Made by a program: the position numbers and the translations under genes
Source: an uncultured bacterium
Lineage (GTDB): Bacteria > Bacillota > Clostridia > Oscillospirales > Acutalibacteraceae
DNA: 50,011 nt
Assembly (NCBI GenBank): GCA_934875675.1
Contig: CAKXIK010000001.1
Span: forward strand, 68,906 to 118,916
Reading direction: 5' to 3'
The notes under the pieces: generated by a model
The model's input: the letters and a program-made list of their open reading frames with translations, nothing else
Told to the model about the DNA's origin: nothing
Database searches by the model: none
In this document: piece after piece, positions 1 through 7,916 of the stretch
Position numbering within the stretch: the first letter of the stretch is position 1
How the letters are laid out: the number at the start of each line of letters is the position of its first letter

Positions 1-396
1 TGAGATAGATTCATCCACACGCTGCATCAAATCATCCACATATTCATTGGCAGCTTTTCGAACCTCAATCGATTTCGTTTTGGTCTGCGTAAGCAGGTCG
101 TTCGCTTTTTCCTGCGCCTGGCGGACAATCTCATCCTTTGCCACCATCGCACGCGCGCGATCCTCTGCCACACGCACAATGGATTCCGCCTCTTTGCGCG
201 CATCTGCAATAATCTGTGTACGGTCGGCAACGATGCGCTCTGCCTGACGAATGTCCTTGGGAAGATTCAGACGAATATCCTCGAGCAGACGCCGTATTTT
301 GTCTGCATCCACCAGCACCTTGCCATTACTCAGTGGAAAAGAGAACGCGCCTTCCACCAGCTCGTCCAATTGATCAATAACTTCTTCCACACTCAT
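1..396 (-). CDS. Coiled-coil protein, ATP synthase B/V-ATPase H-like (partial, N-terminal 132 residues)
   Basis: The gene runs off the left edge of the window, so only its N-terminal 132 codons are visible. It begins MSVEEVIDQLDELVEGA and soon becomes a charged, Ala/Glu/Arg-rich helix (QAERIVADRTQIIADARKEA) typical of long coiled coils such as ATP synthase subunit b or V-ATPase subunit H. The start ATG overlaps the coaD stop in an ATGA junction, so translation is probably coupled to coaD. Proteins of this kind next to coaD are usually annotated only as ATPase-like or hypothetical. The coiled coil is clear; the function is unknown. Confidence 0.6.
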   Translation of the reverse strand, partial: MSVEEVIDQLDELVEGAFSFPLSNGKVLVDADKIRRLLEDIRLNLPKDIRQAERIVADRTQIIADARKEAESIVRVAEDRARAMVAKDEIVRQAQEKANDLLTQTKTKSIEVRKAANEYVDDLMQRVDESIS

Positions 397-887
397 TGAT
401 GACCATCTCCTTTACAAAGACGTTCTTTAATTTGCTGTAAAGTGTCCTTTGCCACAAAGCCGGAAATATCGCCGCCGAACGAGGCCACCTGTTTGACGAT
501 GCTGGAGCTGAGATACATATAATCTGCACTCGTGGTCAAAAACACGGTCTCCACATCCGGATTCAGCTTTTTATTGGTTAGCGACATCTGAAATTCATAT
601 TCAAAATCACTGACGGCGCGCAAGCCTTTGACGATTGCCGCCGCCTTTTTGACTCTGGTGTAATCCGCCAATAATCCGTTGAAGCAATCTATCTCAACAT
701 TCGGTATATCGCGCAGTGCTATCCGGAGCAACTGCACCCTTTCTTCGGTTGTAAAGCTCGGGTGTTTTTCCGGATTCGTCATTACCGCCACAACCACATG
801 GTCAAACATTTTTGAGGCACGCCGAACAATATCGACATGACCGAGGGTAACCGGGTCAAAACTGCCCGGACAAACCGCCGTTGCCAT
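393..887 (-). CDS. coaD: Phosphopantetheine adenylyltransferase CoaD
   Basis: Catalyses the penultimate step of coenzyme A synthesis: ATP plus 4'-phosphopantetheine gives dephospho-CoA and pyrophosphate, in the cytosol. The 164-residue length is normal. The N-terminus carries the nucleotidyltransferase signature GSFDPVTLGH at residues 8-17 (T/HxGH motif), and the C-terminal part has the SSSIVKQVASFGGDI segment of bacterial CoaD. A GGAAGGA ribosome binding site lies about 11 bases before the ATG. It sits directly downstream of rsmD, the conserved rsmD-coaD order of Firmicutes, and overlaps the following coiled-coil gene by 4 bases. Confidence 0.96.
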   Translation of the reverse strand: MATAVCPGSFDPVTLGHVDIVRRASKMFDHVVVAVMTNPEKHPSFTTEERVQLLRIALRDIPNVEIDCFNGLLADYTRVKKAAAIVKGLRAVSDFEYEFQMSLTNKKLNPDVETVFLTTSADYMYLSSSIVKQVASFGGDISGFVAKDTLQQIKERLCKGDGHQ

Positions 888-935
888 AAATGAATCGTTC
901 CTTCCATTTTGCAGAATACTTGCCCTTCAATTTCT

Positions 936-973
936 CCTGCCGCGCAGATTACTCCCTGCCGCGCAGATTACTC
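936..973. repeat. 19-bp perfect tandem duplication at the rsmD stop codon
   Basis: The unit CCTGCCGCGCAGATTACTC occurs twice without spacer (936-954 and 955-973). The right copy includes the rsmD stop codon and the left copy lies in the rsmD-coaD spacer. It probably arose by replication slippage and does not change either reading frame. Confidence 0.85.
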
Positions 974-1516
974 TGCCTGATCGCGGTGTGTAAACCGGCT
1001 GAGCTTAATTTTTCCGTAGCAATATTCTTTTCTTAAAACAAAGTCTCCGCCAAGACCGGAAAGATCTTCATCCCGCGGGCTTTCACAAAGAATCACGCCG
1101 CCGGGGTTCATCACCTTGGCAACCAGTGGCAGCGCCTGCTGCACAAGCCCCTTGCGATAAGGTGGATCGAGAAAAGCAATATCAAATGGCTCCAGCTTTC
1201 CGCGCAAAAAAGCAGAAAAATCACTGCTGACCACACGCGCTTTTGCTGCAAGCCCGGTGTGATTCAAATTTCGTTTCACCAGCTCGACGGATTCGCGGCT
1301 GGCATCCACAAAAACTGCCTGTCCCGCACCGCGGCTGAGAGCCTCGATGCCAAGTTGGCCTGATCCGGCAAACAGATCCAGGACACGCCTGCCTTCCAAC
1401 TGAAATTGCACAATGCTGAACATTGCCTCTTTTACACGGTCTGTTGTTGGCCGAACATCATCACCGCTTAACGTTTCGACCCGCATTCCGCGGGCGGTTC
1501 CCGTAATTACTCGCAT
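968..1516 (-). CDS. rsmD: 16S rRNA (guanine(966)-N2)-methyltransferase RsmD
   Basis: Uses S-adenosylmethionine to methylate N2 of G966 of 16S rRNA in the assembling 30S subunit. The protein has 182 residues, as usual for RsmD. It shows the class I methyltransferase SAM-binding motif DLFAGSG at residues 47-53 and the catalytic DPPY motif of N-methyltransferases at residues 117-120. The N-terminus MRVITGTARGM is characteristic. A GGAAAGG ribosome binding site lies about 12 bases before the ATG. It lies 70 bases downstream of uvrC and upstream of coaD, probably one transcript. Confidence 0.95.
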   Translation of the reverse strand: MRVITGTARGMRVETLSGDDVRPTTDRVKEAMFSIVQFQLEGRRVLDLFAGSGQLGIEALSRGAGQAVFVDASRESVELVKRNLNHTGLAAKARVVSSDFSAFLRGKLEPFDIAFLDPPYRKGLVQQALPLVAKVMNPGGVILCESPRDEDLSGLGGDFVLRKEYCYGKIKLSRFTHRDQAE

Positions 1517-1586
1517 TCAAAAACCAAGCCTTTCCTGTTTGTAACGATTTCTTCCGTTTTCATTATGATGCCCCAAAGGAATTTTG

Positions 1587-3440
1587 TCAACCATTCTGTT
1601 CAGATTCTTCCGGCTGCTCATGAAAATAGCGGTAAACTGCCTCCGCTGCCGGGCGGTTCATCCCGGGTGCGCAGGCAAGCTCTTCCTGTGTTGCATTTTT
1701 AACCGCCGTAAGCGTTTGAAAATGACGCAGCAGGGAGGAAACACGCGTTTTTCCGATACCCGGAATCTGTTCCAGAACCGAAACAAAGGTAATTTTAGAA
1801 CGACTCTGGCGGTGATATCCGATTGCAAACCGATGCACTTCCTCCTGCATGGAGGAAACCAGCGTGAATGCAGCCCGGTTGGAACGGATGGCAATCTCAC
1901 CCCCGTCCATGGCAATTGCACGGGTGCGATGGCGATCGTCTTTGACCATGCCGAATACCGGAACCGAATACCCCATTTGGCGCAGAAGCGGCTGAATTGC
2001 CGCGACGTGCCCCTTGCCGCCATCGAGCAGAATCAGATCCGGCATACGTCCAAAGCCCTGGTGCGTATCTTTTTCCTTTTCATACTCGGCAAAGCGGCGG
2101 ACAATCACCTCTTGCATGGAGCCGTAGTCATCCTGCCCGGAGACCGTGCGAATCTTGAACTTGCGATAGGCAGATTTGAGCGGACGGCCATGCTCAAACA
2201 CAATCATACCGGCAACATTTTCACTGCCTGCCAGATTTGAGATATCATACGCCTCAATATAGACCGGTGGTTTTTCCATTCCGAGCAGGCGAGCCAGCTC
2301 ATTCAGTGCCGCTGTTTCCCGTCCCCCGGTTCCGGTGCGTTGGGCAATTTGCTCAGCAGCATTATTCAGGCACATCTGTGTCAACTGCAGCTGTTCTCCC
2401 TTTTGCGGTACAACAATATGCACCCTTCTGCCCGCTTTTTGTGACAGCCATTCCTCCAGCAGCTCACTGTCCTCTGTTTTGCCTTCAAGGGTAATCTGCG
2501 GCGGAATTTTGTCCCGCAGTGAATAATACTGCTGCAAAAAGTCCGCTCTGGCTCGTTCCGGCGCGCCGATTTCCCCAAAAACGAAGCTTTCTCTGTCATA
2601 AAGTCTCCCGCCCGAAAAGCGAAACACTTCAAAGCACGCCGCACCGCCGCTTTGCGCCAAGGCAAACACATCCTGCTCCTGCACACGGGTGGCAACCACC
2701 TTTTGGCGTTCTCCCATTCGTTTGATGGCTGCAATCCGATCGCGCAGACGGGCAGCCTTTTCAAACTCGAGTGCTTCGGCGGCTTCCTCCATACGCTGCG
2801 TCATGTGGCGAATAGATTCCGCGCTGCTTCCCTGCAGCAGTTCCAGCGCATCACTGATGGTTTCGTCATATTCCGCTTCCGTCATTTTGCCGAGGCAGGG
2901 CGCACAGCATTGCTTGATAAAATAATTCAGGCAGGGACGTTCCTTGCCAATCTCCTGCGGAAACTTGCGATTGCAGGTTGGCAGCTTAAACGCACGGATA
3001 GCTTCATCCACCGATTGCTTCACCGACCACGAGCTGGTGAATGGTCCGATATAGCGCGCACCGTCTTCCTTCTTTTGCTTTACTTCGCTGATTCTGGAAT
3101 ACGGCGGCGCAGAAACACGGATATAGGAATACCCTTTGTCGTCTTTAAGCAAAATATTATACTTCGGCGTATGCTGTTTGATCAGGCTGCACTCCAGCAC
3201 CAGTGCCTCAAATTCGCTGTCGGTGAGAATATAATCAAAATGATCAACATTTTCAACCATTTTTCTGACCTTGGCATCATGGTTGCGCGGCGAACCAAAA
3301 TACTGACTCACCCGGTTTTTAAGCGCTTTTGCCTTACCGATATAAATAATCTGGTCGGATTTATTTTTCATTAAATAAACGCCTGGTGTCAGCGGCAACG
3401 CCATTGCCTTGGCACGCAGTTCCTTGAGCTTTGGGTTCAA
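1587..3440 (-). CDS. uvrC: Excinuclease ABC subunit UvrC
   Basis: UvrC makes the 3' and 5' incisions of nucleotide excision repair once UvrAB has located damage. It has an N-terminal GIY-YIG nuclease (GVY at residues 20-22, YIG at 33-35), a Cys cluster (CLNYFIKQCCAPCLG), a UVR motif, the RNase H-like second nuclease (DLILLDGGKGH) and C-terminal helix-hairpin-helix motifs (IPGIGKTRVSSLL). The start is taken as TTG, giving 617 residues, because a strong GGAAGGGGGG ribosome binding site precedes it. The in-frame extension of 21 residues would run through the ptsH terminator and is rejected. Only about 20 bases separate that terminator from the start, so uvrC may depend on read-through or an unseen promoter. 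Confidence 0.95.
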   Translation of the reverse strand: MNPKLKELRAKAMALPLTPGVYLMKNKSDQIIYIGKAKALKNRVSQYFGSPRNHDAKVRKMVENVDHFDYILTDSEFEALVLECSLIKQHTPKYNILLKDDKGYSYIRVSAPPYSRISEVKQKKEDGARYIGPFTSSWSVKQSVDEAIRAFKLPTCNRKFPQEIGKERPCLNYFIKQCCAPCLGKMTEAEYDETISDALELLQGSSAESIRHMTQRMEEAAEALEFEKAARLRDRIAAIKRMGERQKVVATRVQEQDVFALAQSGGAACFEVFRFSGGRLYDRESFVFGEIGAPERARADFLQQYYSLRDKIPPQITLEGKTEDSELLEEWLSQKAGRRVHIVVPQKGEQLQLTQMCLNNAAEQIAQRTGTGGRETAALNELARLLGMEKPPVYIEAYDISNLAGSENVAGMIVFEHGRPLKSAYRKFKIRTVSGQDDYGSMQEVIVRRFAEYEKEKDTHQGFGRMPDLILLDGGKGHVAAIQPLLRQMGYSVPVFGMVKDDRHRTRAIAMDGGEIAIRSNRAAFTLVSSMQEEVHRFAIGYHRQSRSKITFVSVLEQIPGIGKTRVSSLLRHFQTLTAVKNATQEELACAPGMNRPAAEAVYRYFHEQPEESEQNG

Positions 3441-3461
3441 GCACAGCCCCCCCTTCCACAA

Positions 3462-3495
3462 CAAAAAAACGCACCGCCCTACCGGTGGGCGATGC
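3462..3495 (-). terminator. Rho-independent terminator after ptsH
   Basis: On the minus strand a 9-bp GC-rich stem (GCATCGCCC pairing with GGGCGGTGC, one wobble) closes a 7-base loop and is followed by seven T residues. It lies between the ptsH stop and the uvrC ribosome binding site, so it must partly separate ptsH from uvrC. Confidence 0.85.
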
Positions 3496-3512
3496 GCAGC
3501 CATGTAAAAAAA

Positions 3513-3776
3513 TTATTCGGTGAAACCGGACTGCACAAGCTTGACAAGGCTTTCCACAGCTTCTTCTTCATCGGGACCGTCGGCAATAATACGGATGGTC
3601 GTCCCACCGACAATGCCAAGGGAAAGAACGCCCAGAAGGCTTTTGGAATTTACTCTTCTCTCTTCTTTTTCCACCCAGACTGTGGACTTGAACTCATTCG
3701 CCTTTTGAATGAAAAAGGTTGCGGGACGGGCGTGAAGGCCTACTTGGTTCTGCACCATGACATCTTTGACATACAT
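3513..3776 (-). CDS. ptsH: Phosphocarrier protein HPr
   Basis: HPr carries the phosphoryl group from enzyme I to sugar-specific EIIA proteins of the phosphotransferase system and, in Firmicutes, signals carbon status through HPr kinase and CcpA. The 87-residue protein has the active histidine His15 in the motif GLHARPA and the regulatory serine Ser46 in NSKSLLGVLSLG. The presence of His15 makes it HPr rather than the Crh paralogue. No ptsI is adjacent, so it is a stand-alone gene between its own promoter (3847-3874) and terminator (3462-3495). Confidence 0.95.
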   Translation of the reverse strand: MYVKDVMVQNQVGLHARPATFFIQKANEFKSTVWVEKEERRVNSKSLLGVLSLGIVGGTTIRIIADGPDEEEAVESLVKLVQSGFTE

Positions 3777-3846
3777 GACAAAACATCTCCTACCTCAATA
3801 GTCTTACTATCTCAATATAAAAAACTTCATTACAGGAACAATATAT

Positions 3847-3874
3847 ATTATATCACAAAAACGCGTAGCGTCAA
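3847..3874 (-). promoter_or_regulatory. Sigma-A promoter of ptsH
   Basis: Minus-strand TTGACG, a 16-base spacer, then a perfect TATAAT. Transcription would start about 60 bases upstream of the ptsH start codon. No cre-like site was seen. Confidence 0.8.
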
Positions 3875-3997
3875 TAAAATGACTCATTTTTGGATTGATA
3901 ACCGATTGCATTCCGTCAATTTTACTGTTGTTTGTGCAAAATGTCTATTATGTGGAAAACTTTTGTTATCAAATCACATGCCCAAATAAAGAAGTCA

Positions 3998-4687
3998 TTA
4001 AGAATCATCTTTTTTGAGTAAATCGGGACGTTTTTCCCGGGTTCGCTGCAGTGACTGTTCCTGTCGCCATGCATCCACTTTTTTATGGTCTCCGTTGAGC
4101 AGCACAGGCGGAACCTCGCGGTTATGCCATTGCGCCGGGCGAGAATATTGGGGGTATTCCAGCAGACCCGCAAAATGGCTTTCCTCTGTAAAGCAAACCT
4201 CATCTGCCAACACGCCGGGCAGCATTCTTGCCACACAATCCGCAACCACCAGTGCGGGGAGTTCCCCCCCTGTCAGCACATAATCACCGATGGACAGCTC
4301 TTCATCCACAATTTCTTCAATCACACGCTCATCGATTCCCTCATAATGACCGCACAATAACGATAGATTGGGCAATTGGGCAAGCTCGCGCGCTTTTTGC
4401 TGCGTCAAGGTTTTACCCTGCGGAGAAAGATAAATCAAATACGGCCTTTCACCGATTTCCTCACACACTGCGCCATAGCAGCGGTAAATCGGGTCTGCCT
4501 GCATAATCATCCCTTTTCCGCCGCCATAGGGATAATCGTCCACGCGGCGGTGCTTGTCCGTTGTATAATCACGAATATTGTGGCAATTGATCTCGATAAT
4601 ACCATTCCCCCGTGCACGCCCGATTACACTTTCGCTGAGCACCATATCGCACAAATCAGGAAAAAGGGTCAGAATATCAATCCGCAT
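3998..4687 (-). CDS. trmD: tRNA (guanine(37)-N1)-methyltransferase TrmD
   Basis: Methylates N1 of G37 in tRNAs with G36pG37, which prevents +1 frameshifting. The protein (229 residues) has the SPOUT-class motifs DYPYGGGKGM at residues 51-60, the knot segments LCGHYEGIDERV and SIGDYVLTGGE, and the N-terminus MRIDILTLFPD. The ATG start is preferred over an in-frame TTG two codons upstream because GGAGGG is correctly spaced for the ATG. It overlaps the end of rimM by 11 bases, indicating translational coupling. In many Firmicutes rplS follows trmD; here it does not. Confidence 0.96.
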   Translation of the reverse strand: MRIDILTLFPDLCDMVLSESVIGRARGNGIIEINCHNIRDYTTDKHRRVDDYPYGGGKGMIMQADPIYRCYGAVCEEIGERPYLIYLSPQGKTLTQQKARELAQLPNLSLLCGHYEGIDERVIEEIVDEELSIGDYVLTGGELPALVVADCVARMLPGVLADEVCFTEESHFAGLLEYPQYSRPAQWHNREVPPVLLNGDHKKVDAWRQEQSLQRTREKRPDLLKKDDS

Positions 4688-5192
4688 CGTCAAAAATCCC
4701 TCCGATTGGCCGGATCAGCATTTCATCCTGCTCCGGATCGGTTTTCACCACGATATCCTTGATTGCCGGGAAAAGATGCGCCACCTTATCCTCTCCCGTC
4801 ACCTCGTATACATCGGTACGACCGGTGGAAATCACATCGGTCAAGGTTCCGTAGTAAGCACCGGTATCCGCGTTTTTCACCGAAAGACCGATCAGATCCT
4901 GAATAAAGAATTTTCCCGGCTCCAAAGAGATATCCTCGCGGCGCACCCAAAGCACCCGGTTGCGCAGAAGATCTCCCTGCTCAATCGATTCTACACCCTC
5001 CAGAGAGAGGATGACCAGATTCTTGTGCACACGGGCACTGTTCACCTTGACAGGTGTTTTTCCTTCTTCCAGATAAAGCGTGCGGAGCTTACAGAACTGC
5101 GCGGGGCTATCGCACCACGGTTGAACTCTCAGCTCGCCCCGGATTCCGTGTGTGCCTACAACTTGACCGATTTGTAAAAATGGTTTCATCAT
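4677..5192 (-). CDS. rimM: 16S rRNA processing protein RimM
   Basis: RimM assists maturation of the 30S head domain by binding ribosomal protein S19 and 16S rRNA. Two consecutive ATG codons precede KPFLQIGQVVGTHGIRGE, the typical N-terminus; starting at the first gives 171 residues, the normal family size. An upstream extension in the same frame lacks family similarity. The C-terminal PRC-barrel part contains FFIQDLIGLSVKNADTGAY. It is translationally coupled to trmD by an 11-base overlap. It is separated from khpA by a strong terminator. Confidence 0.94.
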   Translation of the reverse strand: MMKPFLQIGQVVGTHGIRGELRVQPWCDSPAQFCKLRTLYLEEGKTPVKVNSARVHKNLVILSLEGVESIEQGDLLRNRVLWVRREDISLEPGKFFIQDLIGLSVKNADTGAYYGTLTDVISTGRTDVYEVTGEDKVAHLFPAIKDIVVKTDPEQDEMLIRPIGGIFDDAD

Positions 5193-5384
5193 GATACGAT
5201 CATGCCTTTCCGCCGAACCGCAGAGTATCCTGCCAATTTCTCTGGAAGCAACAGCTAAAATTGATGGAAAAGCACATAGCTCCAAGCTTTTCCTTGATTT
5301 GTATGCCAGTTTGCTATTCGAAATCAGGATAAAACGGTTTCAGCTTGCCCAAATGACGGTTTTCAGATTGCTGATATAAGACTA

Positions 5385-5440
5385 AATAAAAAACCGTTCC
5401 GGGGACGCGGTTCCGCAGAACCTCGCCCGAAAGAACGGCT
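5385..5440 (-). terminator. Branched terminator after khpA
   Basis: On the minus strand an outer stem CCGTTC/GAACGG encloses a second perfect hairpin (GGTTC-TGCG-GAACC) and is followed by six T residues. It ends the ylxM-ffh-rpsP-khpA transcript before rimM. Confidence 0.8.
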
Positions 5441-5447
5441 TGTGGCA

Positions 5448-5681
5448 TCAGTCGATCTCCACAGAAATTTTTTCATTGGCACGCATCGCAGCGGCACGCA
5501 TCACGGTACGAACAGACTTTGCAATTCGTCCCTGCTTGCCGATGACACGGCCCATGTCGTTTTCAGCGACATGCAGATGGTAAACAACTGTGCCATCCGC
5601 TCCGGGCTCATCCACATCCACACAAACGGCGGACGGGTCTTCAACGAGCCCCTGAACAATCGTAATCAGAAGATCCTTCAA
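5448..5681 (-). CDS. khpA: KH-domain RNA-binding protein KhpA (YlqC)
   Basis: Small RNA-binding protein of 77 residues that acts with KhpB (Jag) on mRNA and cell-elongation control in Gram-positive bacteria. It is essentially a single KH domain: the GxxG loop is seen in GRVIGKQGRIAKSVR and the C-terminus ends KISVEID. Its position directly after rpsP, 16 bases downstream, is the standard Firmicute arrangement. The strand context places it last in the operon started by the promoter at 7786-7814. Confidence 0.93.
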   Translation of the reverse strand: MKDLLITIVQGLVEDPSAVCVDVDEPGADGTVVYHLHVAENDMGRVIGKQGRIAKSVRTVMRAAAMRANEKISVEID

Positions 5682-5697
5682 GCGAGCACCTCCTTAA

Positions 5698-5943
5698 TTA
5701 TTCGGTGACGCCGTTCTTCTTGAAGAGAACCTTAACGGTATCGGTAGGCTGAGCGCCGTTGGAGATCCAGTTCTTTGCCTTTTCTGCATCAACCTTCAAG
5801 GTTGCCGGCTCGGTCATGGGATCGTACGTTCCGATTTCTTCAATAAAACGACCATCACGCGGGTATCTGGAATCCGCAACAACGATGCGATAGAAAGGAT
5901 TCTTCTTGGCACCCATGCGACGAAGTCTGATTTTAACTGCCAT
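5698..5943 (-). CDS. rpsP: 30S ribosomal protein S16
   Basis: S16 binds 16S rRNA early in 30S assembly. The 81-residue protein begins MAVKIRLRRMGAKKNPFYRI, the hallmark of S16, and contains DSRYPRDGRFIEEIGTYDP. A GGAGG ribosome binding site precedes the ATG. It lies between ffh and khpA in the same direction. Confidence 0.98.
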   Translation of the reverse strand: MAVKIRLRRMGAKKNPFYRIVVADSRYPRDGRFIEEIGTYDPMTEPATLKVDAEKAKNWISNGAQPTDTVKVLFKKNGVTE

Positions 5944-6008
5944 TTGTTTTCACCTCCGAAAATTAGTGTATATCTTCAACCGGAAAACCGGATGAATGCC
6001 TGTTAATT

Positions 6009-7343
6009 TTACATCGGGAAGCCGCCCATTCCGCGCAGTGCACGGCGTTTTCCGCCTTTGCTGTTGAGCTGCTTCATCATCTTCTGCGTTTGCTCAAACT
6101 GGCGCAGAAGCCGGTTGACGTCCTCTACCTTTAATCCGCAGCCGGCGGCGATGCGCTTTTTGCGGGAGGCATTGATCAGCTCCGGTTTGGTGCGCTCGGC
6201 GGGCGTCATGGAAAGAATAATTGCAGCCGTACGATCCATGATGCGTTCATCAATATCGACATCCTGCAGCTGTTGACCAACACCGGGCAGCTTGGAAAGC
6301 AGTGATTTGACCGAACCCATTTTTTGAACCTGCTGAAACTGTTCCAGCATATCGTTGAGGTCAAATTTATTCTGACGCAGCTTGCGGGCGGTTTCTTCCG
6401 CCTTTTGTTGGTCAATTTTGCGACTGGCATCCTCAATCAGCGTGAGCACATCGCCCATGCCAAGAATACGCGAAGCCATTCGGTCGGGGTGGAAAACCTC
6501 AAGATCCTCTAATTTTTCACCGATACCGGAATACTTGATTGGCTTGCCGGTCACAGAGCGGATGGAAAGTGCCGCACCGCCTCGGGTATCACCGTCCAGC
6601 TTGGTCAGAATCACACCGGTGATTCCAAGCGCATCATCAAATGATTTGGCGGCGTTGACCGCATCCTGACCGGTCATGGAATCCACGACAAGCAGGATTT
6701 CATCGGGAGAAACTTCTTTTTTAATATCCCGCAGCTCGTCCATCAGCACCTCATCAATATGAAGCCGACCTGCGGTATCTAAAATCACAATATCATTGCC
6801 ATAATCCTTGGCATGTGCAATCGCTTTTCGAGCCGTAACCACGGGCTTTTCGGTGCCGTTTTCAAAAAATGCCGCACCCGCCTGCCCGCTCACAACCCGC
6901 AGCTGTTCAATTGCGGCGGGACGGTATATATCGCATGCAACAAGCATCGGGCGGTGACCCTGACTCTTGAGCATCATGGCAAGCTTACCGGCATGCGTGG
7001 TTTTTCCGGCACCCTGCAAACCGCAGAGCATGATAACGGTGGGCGGCTTAGCTGCAAAGGAAATCAGTGACTGAGTGGTGCCCATCAAGGCGGTGAGCTC
7101 TTCGTTGACAATCTTGATCACCTGCTGCGCCGGAGTCAGACTTTCCATCACCTCGGAACCTGCCGCACGGACGGAAACCGTATTTGTAAATTCCTTTGCA
7201 ACCTTATAGTTAACATCCGCTTCCAAAAGAGCAAGGCGAACTTCGCGCATGGCTTCCTTGATATCGGATTCTGTGAGCTTCCCTTTGTTTTTCAGCCGTT
7301 TAAACGCGGCAGTCAGCTTGCCGGAAAGACCTTCAAATGCCAT
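6009..7343 (-). CDS. ffh: Signal recognition particle protein Ffh
   Basis: GTPase that with 4.5S/6S RNA recognises signal sequences on nascent chains and delivers them to FtsY at the membrane. The 444-residue protein has the N-terminal helical bundle, the G domain (GLQGAGKTTHAGKLA, DTAGRLHID, TKLDGDTRGG) and a Met-rich C-terminal M domain ending RRALRGMGGFPM. It follows ylxM, whose product modulates SRP in Firmicutes, with 27 bases between them. Confidence 0.98.
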   Translation of the reverse strand: MAFEGLSGKLTAAFKRLKNKGKLTESDIKEAMREVRLALLEADVNYKVAKEFTNTVSVRAAGSEVMESLTPAQQVIKIVNEELTALMGTTQSLISFAAKPPTVIMLCGLQGAGKTTHAGKLAMMLKSQGHRPMLVACDIYRPAAIEQLRVVSGQAGAAFFENGTEKPVVTARKAIAHAKDYGNDIVILDTAGRLHIDEVLMDELRDIKKEVSPDEILLVVDSMTGQDAVNAAKSFDDALGITGVILTKLDGDTRGGAALSIRSVTGKPIKYSGIGEKLEDLEVFHPDRMASRILGMGDVLTLIEDASRKIDQQKAEETARKLRQNKFDLNDMLEQFQQVQKMGSVKSLLSKLPGVGQQLQDVDIDERIMDRTAAIILSMTPAERTKPELINASRKKRIAAGCGLKVEDVNRLLRQFEQTQKMMKQLNSKGGKRRALRGMGGFPM

Positions 7344-7370
7344 TTGCTTTTCTCCTTCCGCTGTGAGGAA

Positions 7371-7733
7371 TTATTCTTTCAACTGCTGCGCAAGCAGCAA
7401 AATCTTATTTGCCTGTTCGGAAATTTCAGAAGGACCGCAGTACCGCTCGTTGCAGCTTTCAATCCGCTGGGCGGCATCGCAAACCTCGCTGAGCTGCTTT
7501 TCAATGCGATGAAACCGCTTAACCAAGCCAAGCTGTTCTTCCATTTCAAACATCTGCTGCTCCGCGCGCTTGATTGCATCGCGCACTCCCTGCCGTGTGA
7601 TTCCCTCATTTTGAGCAATCTCGGCCAGCGAGAGATCCTCGTTGTAATAAAGCTCGATCACATCACGCTGCTTTTCGGTCAGAACTGCTCCATAAAAATC
7701 ATAAAGCATTGATACTTCCAGATTTTTTGCCAT
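7371..7733 (-). CDS. ylxM: Helix-turn-helix protein YlxM, SRP-associated
   Basis: 120-residue DNA-binding-like protein (UPF0122) that always precedes ffh in Firmicutes and is known as an SRP-associated factor. It has a sigma-70 region 4-like helix-turn-helix (LTEKQRDVIELYYNEDLS, then EIAQNEGITRQGVRDAIKRA) followed by a helical tail. The start ATG is preceded by AAGGAGAG. A longer in-frame reading would begin inside the promoter and through the leader hairpin, so it is rejected. First gene of the ylxM-ffh-rpsP-khpA operon. Confidence 0.93.
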   Translation of the reverse strand: MAKNLEVSMLYDFYGAVLTEKQRDVIELYYNEDLSLAEIAQNEGITRQGVRDAIKRAEQQMFEMEEQLGLVKRFHRIEKQLSEVCDAAQRIESCNERYCGPSEISEQANKILLLAQQLKE

Positions 7734-7754
7734 GCAGCTCTCTCCTTCAACAAC

Positions 7755-7777
7755 GTGTAAAGTTTTTTTCTTTACAC
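7755..7777 (-). promoter_or_regulatory. Perfect 8-bp inverted repeat in the ylxM-ffh leader
   Basis: GTGTAAAG and CTTTACAC flank seven A residues (minus strand) just after the predicted transcription start and just before the ylxM ribosome binding site. It could be an operator or an mRNA hairpin affecting expression of the SRP operon. Confidence 0.6.
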
Positions 7778-7785
7778 TGCTGTTT

Positions 7786-7814
7786 ATTATACGGAACAAT
7801 GCAAGCAATGTCAA
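7786..7814 (-). promoter_or_regulatory. Consensus sigma-A promoter of ylxM-ffh-rpsP-khpA
   Basis: Minus strand TTGACA, 17-base spacer, TATAAT: an exact consensus promoter. The predicted start falls next to the inverted repeat at 7755-7777. Confidence 0.92.
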
Positions 7815-7842
7815 GGCTTTTTCGCAGTTTTTTCAAAAGAAA

Positions 7843-7883
7843 ATCAAAAAAACGCCGATCGAAAACTTCTCTCCGACCGGCAG
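7843..7883 (-). terminator. Rho-independent terminator after the 7917-8849 gene
   Basis: Minus strand stem GCCGGTCG/CGATCGGC (one wobble) with a 12-base loop, followed by seven T residues. It separates the mutS2-membrane protein transcript from the ylxM promoter. Confidence 0.8.
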
Positions 7884-7916
7884 CTAAATAATATTAATTT
7901 TCTTGAAGATGCTCCC

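Noticed and set aside
3441..3503. N-terminal extension of UvrC
   Set aside because: It would translate the ptsH terminator; a strong ribosome binding site favours the TTG start at 3440.
3513..3776. Crh instead of HPr
   Set aside because: The phosphorylatable His15 is present; Crh lacks it.
7734..7814. N-terminal extension of YlxM
   Set aside because: The extended start lies in the -35 element of a consensus promoter and upstream of the transcription start.
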